Assembly: GCF_000829455.1 (NCBI RefSeq)
Contig: NZ_JXAK01000015.1
Coordinates: forward strand, 53,195 to 117,194
Length of the DNA: 64,000 nucleotides
Source: Gordoniibacillus kamchatkensis
Lineage (GTDB): Bacteria > Bacillota > Bacilli > Paenibacillales > NBRC-103111
Reading direction: 5' to 3'
The notes under the pieces were generated by a model, which searched no databases, was not told the origin of the DNA, and saw only the letters and a list, made by a program, of their open reading frames with translations. This document shows positions 15,230 through 23,779 of the stretch, in pieces (position 1 is the first letter of the stretch; each line of letters begins with the position of its first letter). A program made the position numbers and the translations under genes.

Positions 15230-17326
15230 TCATCCGGCTTTTGGCAGCTTTACCGTAAGGCAGGCGCCCTTTCCTTCCGGACTCGCCGCCGAGATTTCCC
15301 CGCCGTGCTGGGTCACAATTTCGTAGGCGATGGACAGACCTAAGCCCGTACCTTCCCGCTTGGTCGAGAAGAAAGGGTTGAATATGCGCTGCAGCTTGCC
15401 GGGAGCGATGCCTTTGCCCGTATCCTCGAGCTCCGCCAGCCAGTGGCCGTCTTGCTCCCTGACGCGAATAAACAGGTGCCCTCCGCGCTCCATCGCCTGC
15501 ATGCTGTTGATCATCATATTCAAGAACACCTGGGACATCTGATTTTTGTTCACAAGTACGCCTGCATCTCGCGTTTCGTATTCCCGGTGCAGGACAATGC
15601 TTTGTTCTTTCATCTTATTGCGCAGCAGAGTCGCCAGCTCGTCGAGAATCTGGACAAGATTCAGCTTCTTCTTCTCTTCGCCCGCGCTTTCTTTCGACAG
15701 CTTGAGAAAATCGGCCAGCAGGCCGTTCATACGGTCCGACGTTTCCAGAATATCGTCTGTTAATTCGCGCAGCATCGGTACGTCAGCCGTGCCGCCCTTC
15801 AGCTCGAGCCGGATCGCCTCGGCGGCCGCCTGAATGATGCTGAGCGGATTTTTAATTTCATGGGCGACGCCTGCGGTCAGCTGGCCGAGGGAAGCGAGCC
15901 GCTCGCTTTGCCGCAAATATTCCTCCAGCTTCCTCATATCGCTCACATCGCGGATGACGAGGATGGCCCCGATCACGTTCCCGTCTTCGCCGCGAAACAA
16001 GGACGAATATAGGACGACGTCGCGGCGGTTTTTGTCCTTATCGAAAATATAGCTTTCGACTTCGACAAATTCGGTTCCCTCCTGCAGCGTCTTCCATGAA
16101 ATGAATTCCTCCGCGTTTTCCTTGAACGGCACATCGATGATGTACTTGCCGATGACCTCGTCTCTGCGGAATTGGGTCAGCTGTTCCGCCCCTTTGTTAA
16201 ACGTGGCGATTCTCCCGTGGTGATCCGTTGTGATGACGCAGTATGGGATCGACTCGAGAATGTAAAACAGCCTTCTTTCTTTGTCGGTGAGCGATCTGGC
16301 CATCTCCCCCATAATGTTCGACAAATCCTCGAGCTCATCCCGGGTAGAGATGCGGTCGAACGTCTTCCGCTTGTTTTCCTTATACTCCCTAGCCTGCTTG
16401 GTGAGCCGGAACACCGGCTTCAGCACGCTCGACGTGTTGTACAGCACCAGCAGGATGGAAACCAGCAGGACGACGATAAAGCCTTGGGACAAAAGAATTT
16501 GAACGTTGCGCGCCGGAGCGAGCGCCTGCATGCTCGATTCGCCGACAATGAGGCCGAATCCGCCGTACTGAAGGGGACGGTAGGCGACAAGCCGGTCTTT
16601 GCCGAACAACGGCCCGCGCCATACGCCATACCTTTCTTTATACAGAAAATCACTCAGAGGGTGCTCCTTCAGCGAACTCCCGATCAATTGCTCGTTGTTA
16701 TGGGCTATGATCGAGCCTCCGCGATCCGTGATCAGAGTGATGCCTTCATCGCCGATACGCAATTCCCGCAAATAGTCTGAAAGCGTATCCAAATTGACGA
16801 ATGCGACGATGCCGCCCCAGAACTGTCCTTGACTCAGCGCCGGATAACAAATGGCAATCGTCTTCCTCCCGTCCGGCAGCGTGAGCAGGTCGGAAATATA
16901 GTACGTTTGGCTCCATTCCATACGTTTGACCAATTTGCCGATGTCGAGCTGCCCCTTGAACGTGACGTCCGGAACGGTCACCAGCGGATTGCCCTGACTG
17001 TCGAACGCCTGCACGAATAAGTACAGCGGATTGTAGGTCACGATTCGTTCCATCTCGGCGTAATAAAATTGCTTGTCCTCTTGCGAATATTTGAGCACGT
17101 AATTGGAGGCGATCCGCGTGTCATTCTTCATGCCGCCGAACAATGTCCCGATTTGCCGGCTCAACGTCTTGGCAATCAATTCGTCGCGGTACACAATTTC
17201 CTGCTCCAACGATCTGCTCAGCACTCCGATCGTCACGAAGTAAATGGACGCCAAAGCGAACAAAATGACGACGATCGTCTTGGTCATGAACCTTTTGGTC
17301 AATTTCGATTTCAGCAAAAATTTCAT
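15230..17326 (-). CDS. NtrB-type sensor histidine kinase with Cache-like and PAS domains
   Basis: 698 residues. Membrane segments are at about 15-35 and 281-296. They enclose an extracytoplasmic sensor of about 240 residues, probably Cache type (YYISDLLTLPDGRKTIAI, TLITDRGGSIIAHN). Then come a HAMP-like linker, a PAS domain (about 350-465, CVITTDHHGRIATFNKGAE), the phosphorylation site His489 in AGVAHEIKNPLS, and an ATPase domain with N-box NQMSQVFLNMMINSMQAM, DTGKGI and GTGLGLSIAYEI. It phosphorylates the activator encoded 30 bases downstream. The sensor domain suggests an external small-molecule signal, plausibly the substrate of the adjacent importer/catabolic operon. Confidence 0.92.
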   Translation of the reverse strand: MKFLLKSKLTKRFMTKTIVVILFALASIYFVTIGVLSRSLEQEIVYRDELIAKTLSRQIGTLFGGMKNDTRIASNYVLKYSQEDKQFYYAEMERIVTYNPLYLFVQAFDSQGNPLVTVPDVTFKGQLDIGKLVKRMEWSQTYYISDLLTLPDGRKTIAICYPALSQGQFWGGIVAFVNLDTLSDYLRELRIGDEGITLITDRGGSIIAHNNEQLIGSSLKEHPLSDFLYKERYGVWRGPLFGKDRLVAYRPLQYGGFGLIVGESSMQALAPARNVQILLSQGFIVVLLVSILLVLYNTSSVLKPVFRLTKQAREYKENKRKTFDRISTRDELEDLSNIMGEMARSLTDKERRLFYILESIPYCVITTDHHGRIATFNKGAEQLTQFRRDEVIGKYIIDVPFKENAEEFISWKTLQEGTEFVEVESYIFDKDKNRRDVVLYSSLFRGEDGNVIGAILVIRDVSDMRKLEEYLRQSERLASLGQLTAGVAHEIKNPLSIIQAAAEAIRLELKGGTADVPMLRELTDDILETSDRMNGLLADFLKLSKESAGEEKKKLNLVQILDELATLLRNKMKEQSIVLHREYETRDAGVLVNKNQMSQVFLNMMINSMQAMERGGHLFIRVREQDGHWLAELEDTGKGIAPGKLQRIFNPFFSTKREGTGLGLSIAYEIVTQHGGEISAASPEGKGACLTVKLPKAG

Positions 17327-17362
17327 GTGACCGCCAGCTTTTTGTCGTATTTTCGGAGGAGA

Positions 17363-19099
17363 TCATTTCTCTATCATTATAGTATAGTGGTGGGGCTTTC
17401 GGGAATCTAACATTTTTTGCTGGTTGAACCACCATTCCGGCTGAATCGTGGTAAAAGCGACGGAAACTGCCTCTTCGTCGCGCGCCGAAGCGATAATCGG
17501 CCGATCCAGACCGTAAAACGGATCCAAGGTGTACATAGCACTCCGTCCCCCATAGGGAGTCGCTGTCCCGACATAGTTGGCAACCAGCGTATACGCTTGA
17601 GCTGCAACGGCAATGCCCGCCCAGGCCGCCACCGCGCCGTCGGGATACGGATGGCGGGTGAGCAGCGGGTCGGTGGCGAGCGCACAGCTGATTTCCCCCC
17701 GCCAGCTCGACGGGATGGCGATTATGTCGGCCCGCTGTGCCGCAAGGACGCCGGCAACCTCGGGAAAAGCCGCATCGTAGCCGATCATGACGCCGATGCT
17801 GCCGAGCATCTCTGTGGAAAAGACGGCAATGCTGTCGCCGGGATGCGCCCACCGGCGCTCGTCCGCTTGCAGATGGGTTTTGCGGTAAGTGCCTGCGACT
17901 TCGCCCGCATCGTCGATGAGGACCGCGGAATTGTACAGACGGTCGCCTTCGCGTTCGACAAAACCGAACACGAAATGAGTTTGCCGTTCGCGGGCTGCGC
18001 GGCGAAACAAAGCCACGGCATCCCCGTCGATATGCTCGGAAATGTCCCATATCGTCTCCGGCTTCAAGCCGTCGACCGGTCCCGTCACCGACAGCTCGGG
18101 AAAGACGACGAGATCGGCGGCGGCTTGGTCCGGAGCGGCGCGGCCTGGGATCAACTGCAGCATTTTGCGCACATTGGCCAGTTTGTCGCCGGGAACCGGC
18201 TCGTATTGGGCGAGGACAGCGCGAATTGGCCGGGGCTGCCTGTCGCGGCGTTCATCCCATGGCAAGTGCGACAGCATGATATCTTTGTACAGCCCGGACC
18301 TGCGCTCCTTCAGCCGCTCTTTGGCCGGATTGCGGTACAGGCTCGGGTCGATTTCTGCATATACGATGGTCGGCTCGTCGCACACTCGGTCCGAGGAAGC
18401 CATCACCTCCGCTTCCGCCAGCTTCTCGCCGAGCGGGGACCAGACCGCACTGCCGCCTACCATGTGGAAGCCGAGTTCCTTGTTGCTGCGGTTGGCGCTG
18501 ACGACATACAGCCCGTTCGCCTCCGCTCTCGCCTGCAGCACCGCAATCGACTGGCCGCTCGAATTCGTCGGGAACGACAAAATGTCCGCCCCCCCGAGGG
18601 CCGCAGCCCTCGCGGTCTCGTAATAGACGGAGTCCATGCAGATCGTTATCGCGATATTTCCTAAGTCTGTCGCAAACACCGGGATGCCGAGATCGCCGGC
18701 GGCCGCCCAGCGAGCCTCGCATTCCCATAAATGAGTTTTGCGGTACGTTCCGATCACGCCGTCCGGCCCGATGAGCGCCGCAGAAATATAATAAAGGTCC
18801 GTCTTCGCGTCCGCTTCGGGCATGCTCAGTACGATGTAACTGCCGTACAACCGGCATATTTCGGCAAAACGCTCGGTCGTCCGCCCCGGGATCGTATCGA
18901 CGAAGGGACGGATCGCTTCGCGATCCCGATAATGGTATCCCGTTGTCGCCATCTCGGGTGTGACGATCAGCCGCGCTCCTTGCCGGGCCGCGTCCTCGAC
19001 AACCCGAAGCAGAGCGGCGACATTGTCCTCGCGGCAGTTCAATTGCGGATTGAATTGCACGCAGGCGGCCTTGAACGGCTGCAGCGTTGGCGCAGTCAT
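17363..19099 (-). CDS. Tandem carbon-nitrogen hydrolase (nitrilase superfamily), second domain lacking the catalytic Cys
   Basis: 578 residues: two nitrilase domains joined end to end. Domain 1 (about 8-290) has the full triad Glu49 (TPEMATTG), Lys121 (YRKTHLW) and Cys154 (TICMDSVYY). Domain 2 (about 293-560) keeps Glu335 (FPELSVTG) and Lys407 (YRKTHLQ), but the Cys position in GVMIGYDAAFPEV is Gly440 (codon GGC). By superfamily knowledge domain 2 should not hydrolyse. It may serve as the dimer partner, since single-domain nitrilases dimerise. Domain 1 probably cleaves an amide or nitrile C-N bond. It is the last gene of the sigma-54 operon, 50 bases past GlcF. Confidence 0.88.
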   Translation of the reverse strand: MTAPTLQPFKAACVQFNPQLNCREDNVAALLRVVEDAARQGARLIVTPEMATTGYHYRDREAIRPFVDTIPGRTTERFAEICRLYGSYIVLSMPEADAKTDLYYISAALIGPDGVIGTYRKTHLWECEARWAAAGDLGIPVFATDLGNIAITICMDSVYYETARAAALGGADILSFPTNSSGQSIAVLQARAEANGLYVVSANRSNKELGFHMVGGSAVWSPLGEKLAEAEVMASSDRVCDEPTIVYAEIDPSLYRNPAKERLKERRSGLYKDIMLSHLPWDERRDRQPRPIRAVLAQYEPVPGDKLANVRKMLQLIPGRAAPDQAAADLVVFPELSVTGPVDGLKPETIWDISEHIDGDAVALFRRAARERQTHFVFGFVEREGDRLYNSAVLIDDAGEVAGTYRKTHLQADERRWAHPGDSIAVFSTEMLGSIGVMIGYDAAFPEVAGVLAAQRADIIAIPSSWRGEISCALATDPLLTRHPYPDGAVAAWAGIAVAAQAYTLVANYVGTATPYGGRSAMYTLDPFYGLDRPIIASARDEEAVSVAFTTIQPEWWFNQQKMLDSRKPHHYTIMIEK

Positions 19100-19149
19100 G
19101 TCGAATCCCTCACTCTCTCCATCCGCGTTCCTTCAGTCCTGCTTCTGAT

Positions 19150-20535
19150 TTACTTGAGCCCGCACGCTTCGGCCAGCACGTCGACGATATGCAGAGCTTC
19201 CATCTCTCTGTTTTCCGCTTTTCGCTCTACGCCGAGCCGCATTTGCAGCAGACAGCCCGGGTTGGTCGTGACGATCGTATCGGCCTTCGTCACGTTCGCT
19301 TTGTTCATTTTGGCATCCAGAATGTTCATCGACTCCCTGAAGTGCAGGAGGTTGTAGATACCGCCCGACGCGCAGCATTGGTCGCAGCCTTCCATTTCCA
19401 CGAAGGTGGCGCCGGGGATCGACTTCAGCAGCTCGCGCGGCGGGGTGCGCACCCCTTGCACGTTGCGCAAGTGGCACGAATCCTGATAGGTGATAACGCC
19501 ATGCCGCTCTCGGGTAAAAGGCAGCGGCCCGTACTGATGCAGGATTTCCGTCACATCCTTCGACTTTTCCGAAAAATGCCGCGCCCGCTCTGCCCACGCT
19601 TCATCTGCCGCGAGCAGATCGCCGTACTCATGGAGCATCGCCCCGCAGCCGCCGGCATTATTGATGTACAGATCGGCCCCCGACTGCTCGAAGGCCGCGA
19701 TGTTCGCTTTCGCCAGCTCTTGCGCCTGCGCTTTCAACCCTTGATGGGCATGCAGCGCCCCGCAGCACGTCTGCCTCCCGGGAACGACCACCTCGCAGCC
19801 GACCAGCGTCAACAGCTCGATGGTGAGGCGGTTCGTACGGCTCATCATCGCGTCCATCATGCATCCGGCGAAAAAAGCGACGCGCGCCTTCTTCTCGCCC
19901 TTCGCCGGGAAAACGCTGCCCCAGGCATACCGCTTGTGGGGCGGCTCTACCGCAGGCAGCACTTGCTCGAACGCCGCCATCGGCTCGGATAGACCGGACA
20001 ACAGCTTCGTCCGGCGCAGCAGCCGACCGAGCCCGCTCTTCTGGTACAGCCAGAGCATATTGCCGGCGGCCCGCAGCCTGCCCGGATAAGGGAATAGCTG
20101 GGTCATGGCCAGCCGTTTCAGCCGGTCCGGCCACCGCTCCTTCCGCGAGCTGGGCGTCCGCGCGGCGGCCGACTGCTGCCCGGCCGGCGCCGCTGCCCGG
20201 CCGGCGGCGGACGGCTGGCGCTGCGCCTGCCGGTCGGCGATCGCTTCCTTGGCCGACTCCAGAATGTGGCCGTACGGAACGCCGACCGGGCAGGCCACCT
20301 CGCAGGCGCGGCAGCCCAAACATAAGTCGATCGGCTGCGCCAAATCATCGGCGATATCGATTTTTCCTTCAGCCGCCAGCTTCACCAAATTGATGCGTCC
20401 CCTGGGCGAAGCCGATTCCTTGCCCATGGAAATATAAGTAGGGCACGCCGGCAGACAGTAGCCGCACTGCACGCACCGGTTGGCCTCGTCGTGCGCCGAA
20501 TCGAACAGCTTTTGCTGCGGCCCCGTTTTGTCCAT
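19150..20535 (-). CDS. glcF: Glycolate oxidase iron-sulfur subunit GlcF
   Basis: 461 residues. Two ferredoxin-type 4Fe-4S motifs are at the N-terminus (CVQCGYCLPACP and CLGCRACEVACP), a poorly conserved Ala/Arg/Gln-rich linker follows, then the two CCG domains: GRQTCCGALHAHQG and CDQCCASGGIYNLLH with upstream cysteines. It takes electrons from GlcD to the membrane carrier pool. The start is the ATG at 20535, sharing bases with the TAA of glcD (TAATG coupling); a longer in-frame reading back to 20988 lies inside glcD and is unlike the family. The real substrate may be another 2-hydroxy acid. Confidence 0.9.
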   Translation of the reverse strand: MDKTGPQQKLFDSAHDEANRCVQCGYCLPACPTYISMGKESASPRGRINLVKLAAEGKIDIADDLAQPIDLCLGCRACEVACPVGVPYGHILESAKEAIADRQAQRQPSAAGRAAAPAGQQSAAARTPSSRKERWPDRLKRLAMTQLFPYPGRLRAAGNMLWLYQKSGLGRLLRRTKLLSGLSEPMAAFEQVLPAVEPPHKRYAWGSVFPAKGEKKARVAFFAGCMMDAMMSRTNRLTIELLTLVGCEVVVPGRQTCCGALHAHQGLKAQAQELAKANIAAFEQSGADLYINNAGGCGAMLHEYGDLLAADEAWAERARHFSEKSKDVTEILHQYGPLPFTRERHGVITYQDSCHLRNVQGVRTPPRELLKSIPGATFVEMEGCDQCCASGGIYNLLHFRESMNILDAKMNKANVTKADTIVTTNPGCLLQMRLGVERKAENREMEALHIVDVLAEACGLK

Positions 20536-21938
20536 TACGTCAGCACCACCTTGATCTGCCCCGGCCGCGGAAATATTTTGCCCGGGTTCATAATGTTGTA
20601 CGGATCCCACGCCTCTTTGATCTTTTTCATCATCGACAAGCCTGCTTCGCCAAGCTCCATTTCCATATACGGCGCTTTCAGCGTGCCGATTCCATGTTCC
20701 CCGGAAAGCGTTCCCCCGAGCTCCACTGCAGCCGCGAAAATTTCCCCGACCGCTTCTTCCGCCCGCTTCATCTCTTCCTTGTTGCGCTTGTCGGTAATGA
20801 TGTTCGGGTGCAGATTGCCGTCCCCGGCATGTCCGAACACGACCAGATTCAATTGATATTTGCTGCGAATCTGATTCAGGCGCTCCATCATGTCCGGTAT
20901 TTTGCTGCGCGGCACAGTGGCGTCCTCGGATATTTTCGTCGGCCCCATCTGCGTAATCGCCGGCGACACCATTTTGCGGGCGCGCCACAGCTCCTCCCGC
21001 TCCCGCTCGTCTTTTGCCACTCTAACCTGGCTGGCCCCCTGCTCGTAGCATATCGCCTCGCACTGGCGAATTTCCTCTTCGATCGCCGCGGGGTGCCCAT
21101 CCACTTCAACGAGGATCAGCGCCTCTTTATCGACCGGCAGACCACACGGCTCGAACTGCTCCACCGCCCGAATGCAGGCGTTATCCATCAGCTCCATGGC
21201 GGCGGGCAAAATGCCGGACGATAATATTTTCGTAATCGCATGGCCCGAGTCTTGCAGCCGGTCGAATGTAGCGAGCAGCGTCATGCGCGCCTTCGGCTTC
21301 GGGATGAGCCGCAAAATCATTTCCGTGACGATCCCGAGAGTGCCTTCCGAGCCGACAATGAGCCGGGTCAAGTCGTAGCCGGTTACGTTTTTCACCGTTT
21401 TGCCGCCGGTGCGAATCAGATCCCCGAGCGGCGTCACCACTTCCAGGCCGATCACGTATTCCTTCGTCGTGCCATACTTCAGGCCTTTGGGGCCGCTCGA
21501 ATTTTCCGAGATGTTGCCCCCGATCGTCGACACGTGCGAGGAACTCGGATCGGGAGGGTAAAACAGTCCGACCTCTTCGGCCTTCTTGTGAATGTCCGCC
21601 GTAATGACCCCTGGCGACACGATGGCGAGCAAATTTTCGCGGTCGATAATCAGCTTATGCGCGAACCGGGTCATATCGAGCACGATGCCGCCCTCCACCG
21701 GAAGCGGGCCGCCGCTCAGCGAAGTGGCCGCCCCCCGCGGATAGAGCGGAATCCGGTGCTTGCCCGCGAGCTTGACGATACGGCAAACTTCGCCGGCGTT
21801 CAGCGGCTGCACGACCGCTTCCGGCAAATATTCGCCGAAAGACGCATCGTAGCTGTACGAATACCGCTCGGCCAAATCGACAAACATGCGCTCCTCCGGC
21901 ACAATCGTACGTAGCTCCTGCAAGATGTGCTGTTCCAT
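20535..21938 (-). CDS. glcD: Glycolate/2-hydroxyacid oxidase FAD subunit GlcD
   Basis: 467 residues, FAD-binding PCMH/VAO fold, oxidising a 2-hydroxy acid to the 2-oxo acid. Visible: YPRGAATSLSGG (FAD pyrophosphate loop), STIGGNISENSSGPKGLKYG, NVTGYDLTRLIVGSEGTLGI, and the C-terminal FAD-oxidase signature VFGHAGDGNLHPNI plus GTLSGEHGIGTLK. I use the ATG at 21938, with AGAGG 9 bases upstream; a GTG at 21947 sits on top of that site. It is translationally coupled to glcF. In this operon it likely acts on a hydroxy acid released by the neighbouring hydrolases. Confidence 0.92.
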   Translation of the reverse strand: MEQHILQELRTIVPEERMFVDLAERYSYSYDASFGEYLPEAVVQPLNAGEVCRIVKLAGKHRIPLYPRGAATSLSGGPLPVEGGIVLDMTRFAHKLIIDRENLLAIVSPGVITADIHKKAEEVGLFYPPDPSSSHVSTIGGNISENSSGPKGLKYGTTKEYVIGLEVVTPLGDLIRTGGKTVKNVTGYDLTRLIVGSEGTLGIVTEMILRLIPKPKARMTLLATFDRLQDSGHAITKILSSGILPAAMELMDNACIRAVEQFEPCGLPVDKEALILVEVDGHPAAIEEEIRQCEAICYEQGASQVRVAKDEREREELWRARKMVSPAITQMGPTKISEDATVPRSKIPDMMERLNQIRSKYQLNLVVFGHAGDGNLHPNIITDKRNKEEMKRAEEAVGEIFAAAVELGGTLSGEHGIGTLKAPYMEMELGEAGLSMMKKIKEAWDPYNIMNPGKIFPRPGQIKVVLT

Positions 21939-21953
21939 GCTCTGCACCCTCTT

Positions 21954-22832
21954 TCAAATCCCTAAAAGCTGCCGCGGATTGGCCGCGATCATCGCCCTGA
22001 TGTCCCGCTCCGCGATGCCGTGCTGCAACATATGCTCGACAAATTCGCTCAGCGCCTGAACCGGCGGAATGTTATGCTCCTGGCCGTAATCGGTGACAAG
22101 GACGCACGATCCGGCCCCGAGCTCGCGGATCGTCGCAGCCATGCCCTCGACGGACAGATCCGCGAAGTCCGCGCTGCAGGCGAGGTAGCATTTTTCCAAA
22201 ATGGCGCCTTTGCGCGCAAGCTCCTTCTGCAGCTCCATCGGCACCGGGGCGATACCCAGATCGGCGTGCTGGATCAATATTTTTTCGACCTTGTGCCGTA
22301 TCGCCGCATCCGTCAAAACGGCGACTTCCTCGGCGGCCAGGTGGCCGGTCGCGAGCACGATGCCGGCTTCGGCGATGAGCTGCAAAATCTCGTGCACCTG
22401 CGGCAAAATGCGCTTCTGCTCGTCCCAAATGCGGAGCCCCTCGGCGGGGTGGACGAGAGGCTTGCCGCTGTTGAAAAACCGCGTTTTCTTTTTGCCGAAA
22501 TGGCAGCAGTGCTCATGCGACGAAAACGTCGGCATCCAGATGATTTTCGCCCCGAGCCGAATGGCCGCATCGACCGCGGAGGGCGAAAGCCCGCCTGTAA
22601 AATGATTGCAGACGAGCCCTCCGTACACGTGCAGTTGCGGTTCTTTGGCGCGGATAAGCGCCGCCCGGTCAGCCGTCTGCGATTCGTGCGACTTCAGCAC
22701 GACGCCGGCCATTCCCGCCTTCTTCACATCCTCGATTAACTCCCAATCCGTCTGCTTGCGCGGAAAAATGCTCGGGTAGCTGTGGCAATGAAGCTCGATG
22801 GCGCCCTCAAGCAAAGCGTGATAAGATCCCAT
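21954..22832 (-). CDS. DUF6282 family protein (amidohydrolase-like TIM barrel)
   Basis: 292 residues. It opens with ELHCHSYPSIFPRKQTDWE, a His-x-His metal motif, followed by VVLKSHES. HFTGGLSP, ATGHLAAEE, IQHADLG and LVTDYGQEHNIPP give further His/Asp positions in the order seen in amidohydrolase/PHP-like barrels. No reaction is established for the family. In context it may open a ring or cleave an ester or amide between the hydrolase and GlcDF steps. It lies 6-16 bases from glcD. No signal peptide. Confidence 0.7.
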   Translation of the reverse strand: MGSYHALLEGAIELHCHSYPSIFPRKQTDWELIEDVKKAGMAGVVLKSHESQTADRAALIRAKEPQLHVYGGLVCNHFTGGLSPSAVDAAIRLGAKIIWMPTFSSHEHCCHFGKKKTRFFNSGKPLVHPAEGLRIWDEQKRILPQVHEILQLIAEAGIVLATGHLAAEEVAVLTDAAIRHKVEKILIQHADLGIAPVPMELQKELARKGAILEKCYLACSADFADLSVEGMAATIRELGAGSCVLVTDYGQEHNIPPVQALSEFVEHMLQHGIAERDIRAMIAANPRQLLGI

Positions 22833-22865
22833 GCGCGGCGTACCTCCTTCCCGAATCGCGCTCCG

Positions 22866-23747
22866 CTATATCGCCGCAAAAAACCGTACGACTTCGTCCA
22901 TAAGCGGATTCAGCACCGGATGACCGTAGACCATAAAATCGTTATGTTTGCCGTCGATCAGGTACAGCTGCTTCGGCTCCTTGGCCGCTTCGTACAAGGA
23001 AACCGATTCTTCCAGCGGGTGCAGCAAATTGTGTTTGCCGTGCGCGACAAACAGCGGCCGGGGCGCAATGTCCGCGGCCGCCCGCTCCGCGTTCATGCCG
23101 ACAATCGACTCGGTGAATTGCAGGGCGGTCGGTTCGCCGAACGGATAATTGACAGCCAAATCCTCATTCACCGTATGATTCGTCGCCGGGTCGAGCGGAT
23201 AATGAATGAACGGGTCGGCCAGCTGCGATGCGCCGGTCGTCACGCGCCGGACGCGGTCTTCCGCGATCGTCTGCTGAATTTCCTGCCATTGCACATACGC
23301 GTGGATCGTCTTCAGCCATCTGGCCCCGTTGAAAAATCCGTTCAAGGCGGCGACAGCCTTCACGCGTTCGTCTTTGGCGGCGGCGCGCACCACATTGGAC
23401 GCCCCCATGCCCCATCCAATCAGCCCGATCCGCTCAGGATCGACCTCGTCCTGGATTTGCAAATAGGTCAGCGCATTGACGATGTCTTCCACCTGCTCAT
23501 CGAGAATGACCCGGCCGCGCGGCCCTTCGCTGTCGGCAAAACCTCGGTAATCGAACCCGAGGCACACGAACCCGGCCTTCGTCAAATAGCGGCTGAACAT
23601 GCGCGGATAAAACCCGTTAAAGCCGTTGTAGCCCGAGCACGGAATGATCGCCGGGCGCTTCTCTCCCGGTTGGTAATCGTCCGGCAAATAAACGGTCCCT
23701 TGCAATTTGCATCCTTCGCTGTAAAAATGAATGCTGCGTTCCTGCAT
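22866..23747 (-). CDS. Alpha/beta hydrolase-fold protein without the usual nucleophile Ser
   Basis: 293 residues. Overall fold markers: PAIIPCSGYNGFNGFYPR (oxyanion region), FVCLGFDYRGFADSEGPRG, RIGLIGWGMGASN, and GKHNDFMVYGHPV near the C-terminus for the His. In the nucleophile elbow G-x-S-x-G the Ser position (residue 113) is Gly (G-W-G-M-G, codon GGC). Either another residue serves or the protein is not a classical esterase; Ser117, two residues beyond the elbow, is an unlikely substitute. The start at 23747 has GGAGG at 8 bases. It sits fifth from last in the operon, between MmgE/PrpD and DUF6282. Confidence 0.8.
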   Translation of the reverse strand: MQERSIHFYSEGCKLQGTVYLPDDYQPGEKRPAIIPCSGYNGFNGFYPRMFSRYLTKAGFVCLGFDYRGFADSEGPRGRVILDEQVEDIVNALTYLQIQDEVDPERIGLIGWGMGASNVVRAAAKDERVKAVAALNGFFNGARWLKTIHAYVQWQEIQQTIAEDRVRRVTTGASQLADPFIHYPLDPATNHTVNEDLAVNYPFGEPTALQFTESIVGMNAERAAADIAPRPLFVAHGKHNLLHPLEESVSLYEAAKEPKQLYLIDGKHNDFMVYGHPVLNPLMDEVVRFFAAI

Positions 23748-23779
23748 GTACATTTCCTCCCTGTTATGAGTGCGTATTT

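Noticed and set aside
17417..18664. 415-codon open frame on the plus strand opposite the tandem nitrilase
   Set aside because: Arg/Ala/Asp-rich shadow of a GC-rich gene; no family motif and no RBS, whereas the minus-strand frame has clear catalytic motifs.
20536..20988. N-terminal extension of GlcF by about 150 residues
   Set aside because: It lies out of frame inside glcD, and the coupled ATG at 20535 gives the family-length protein.
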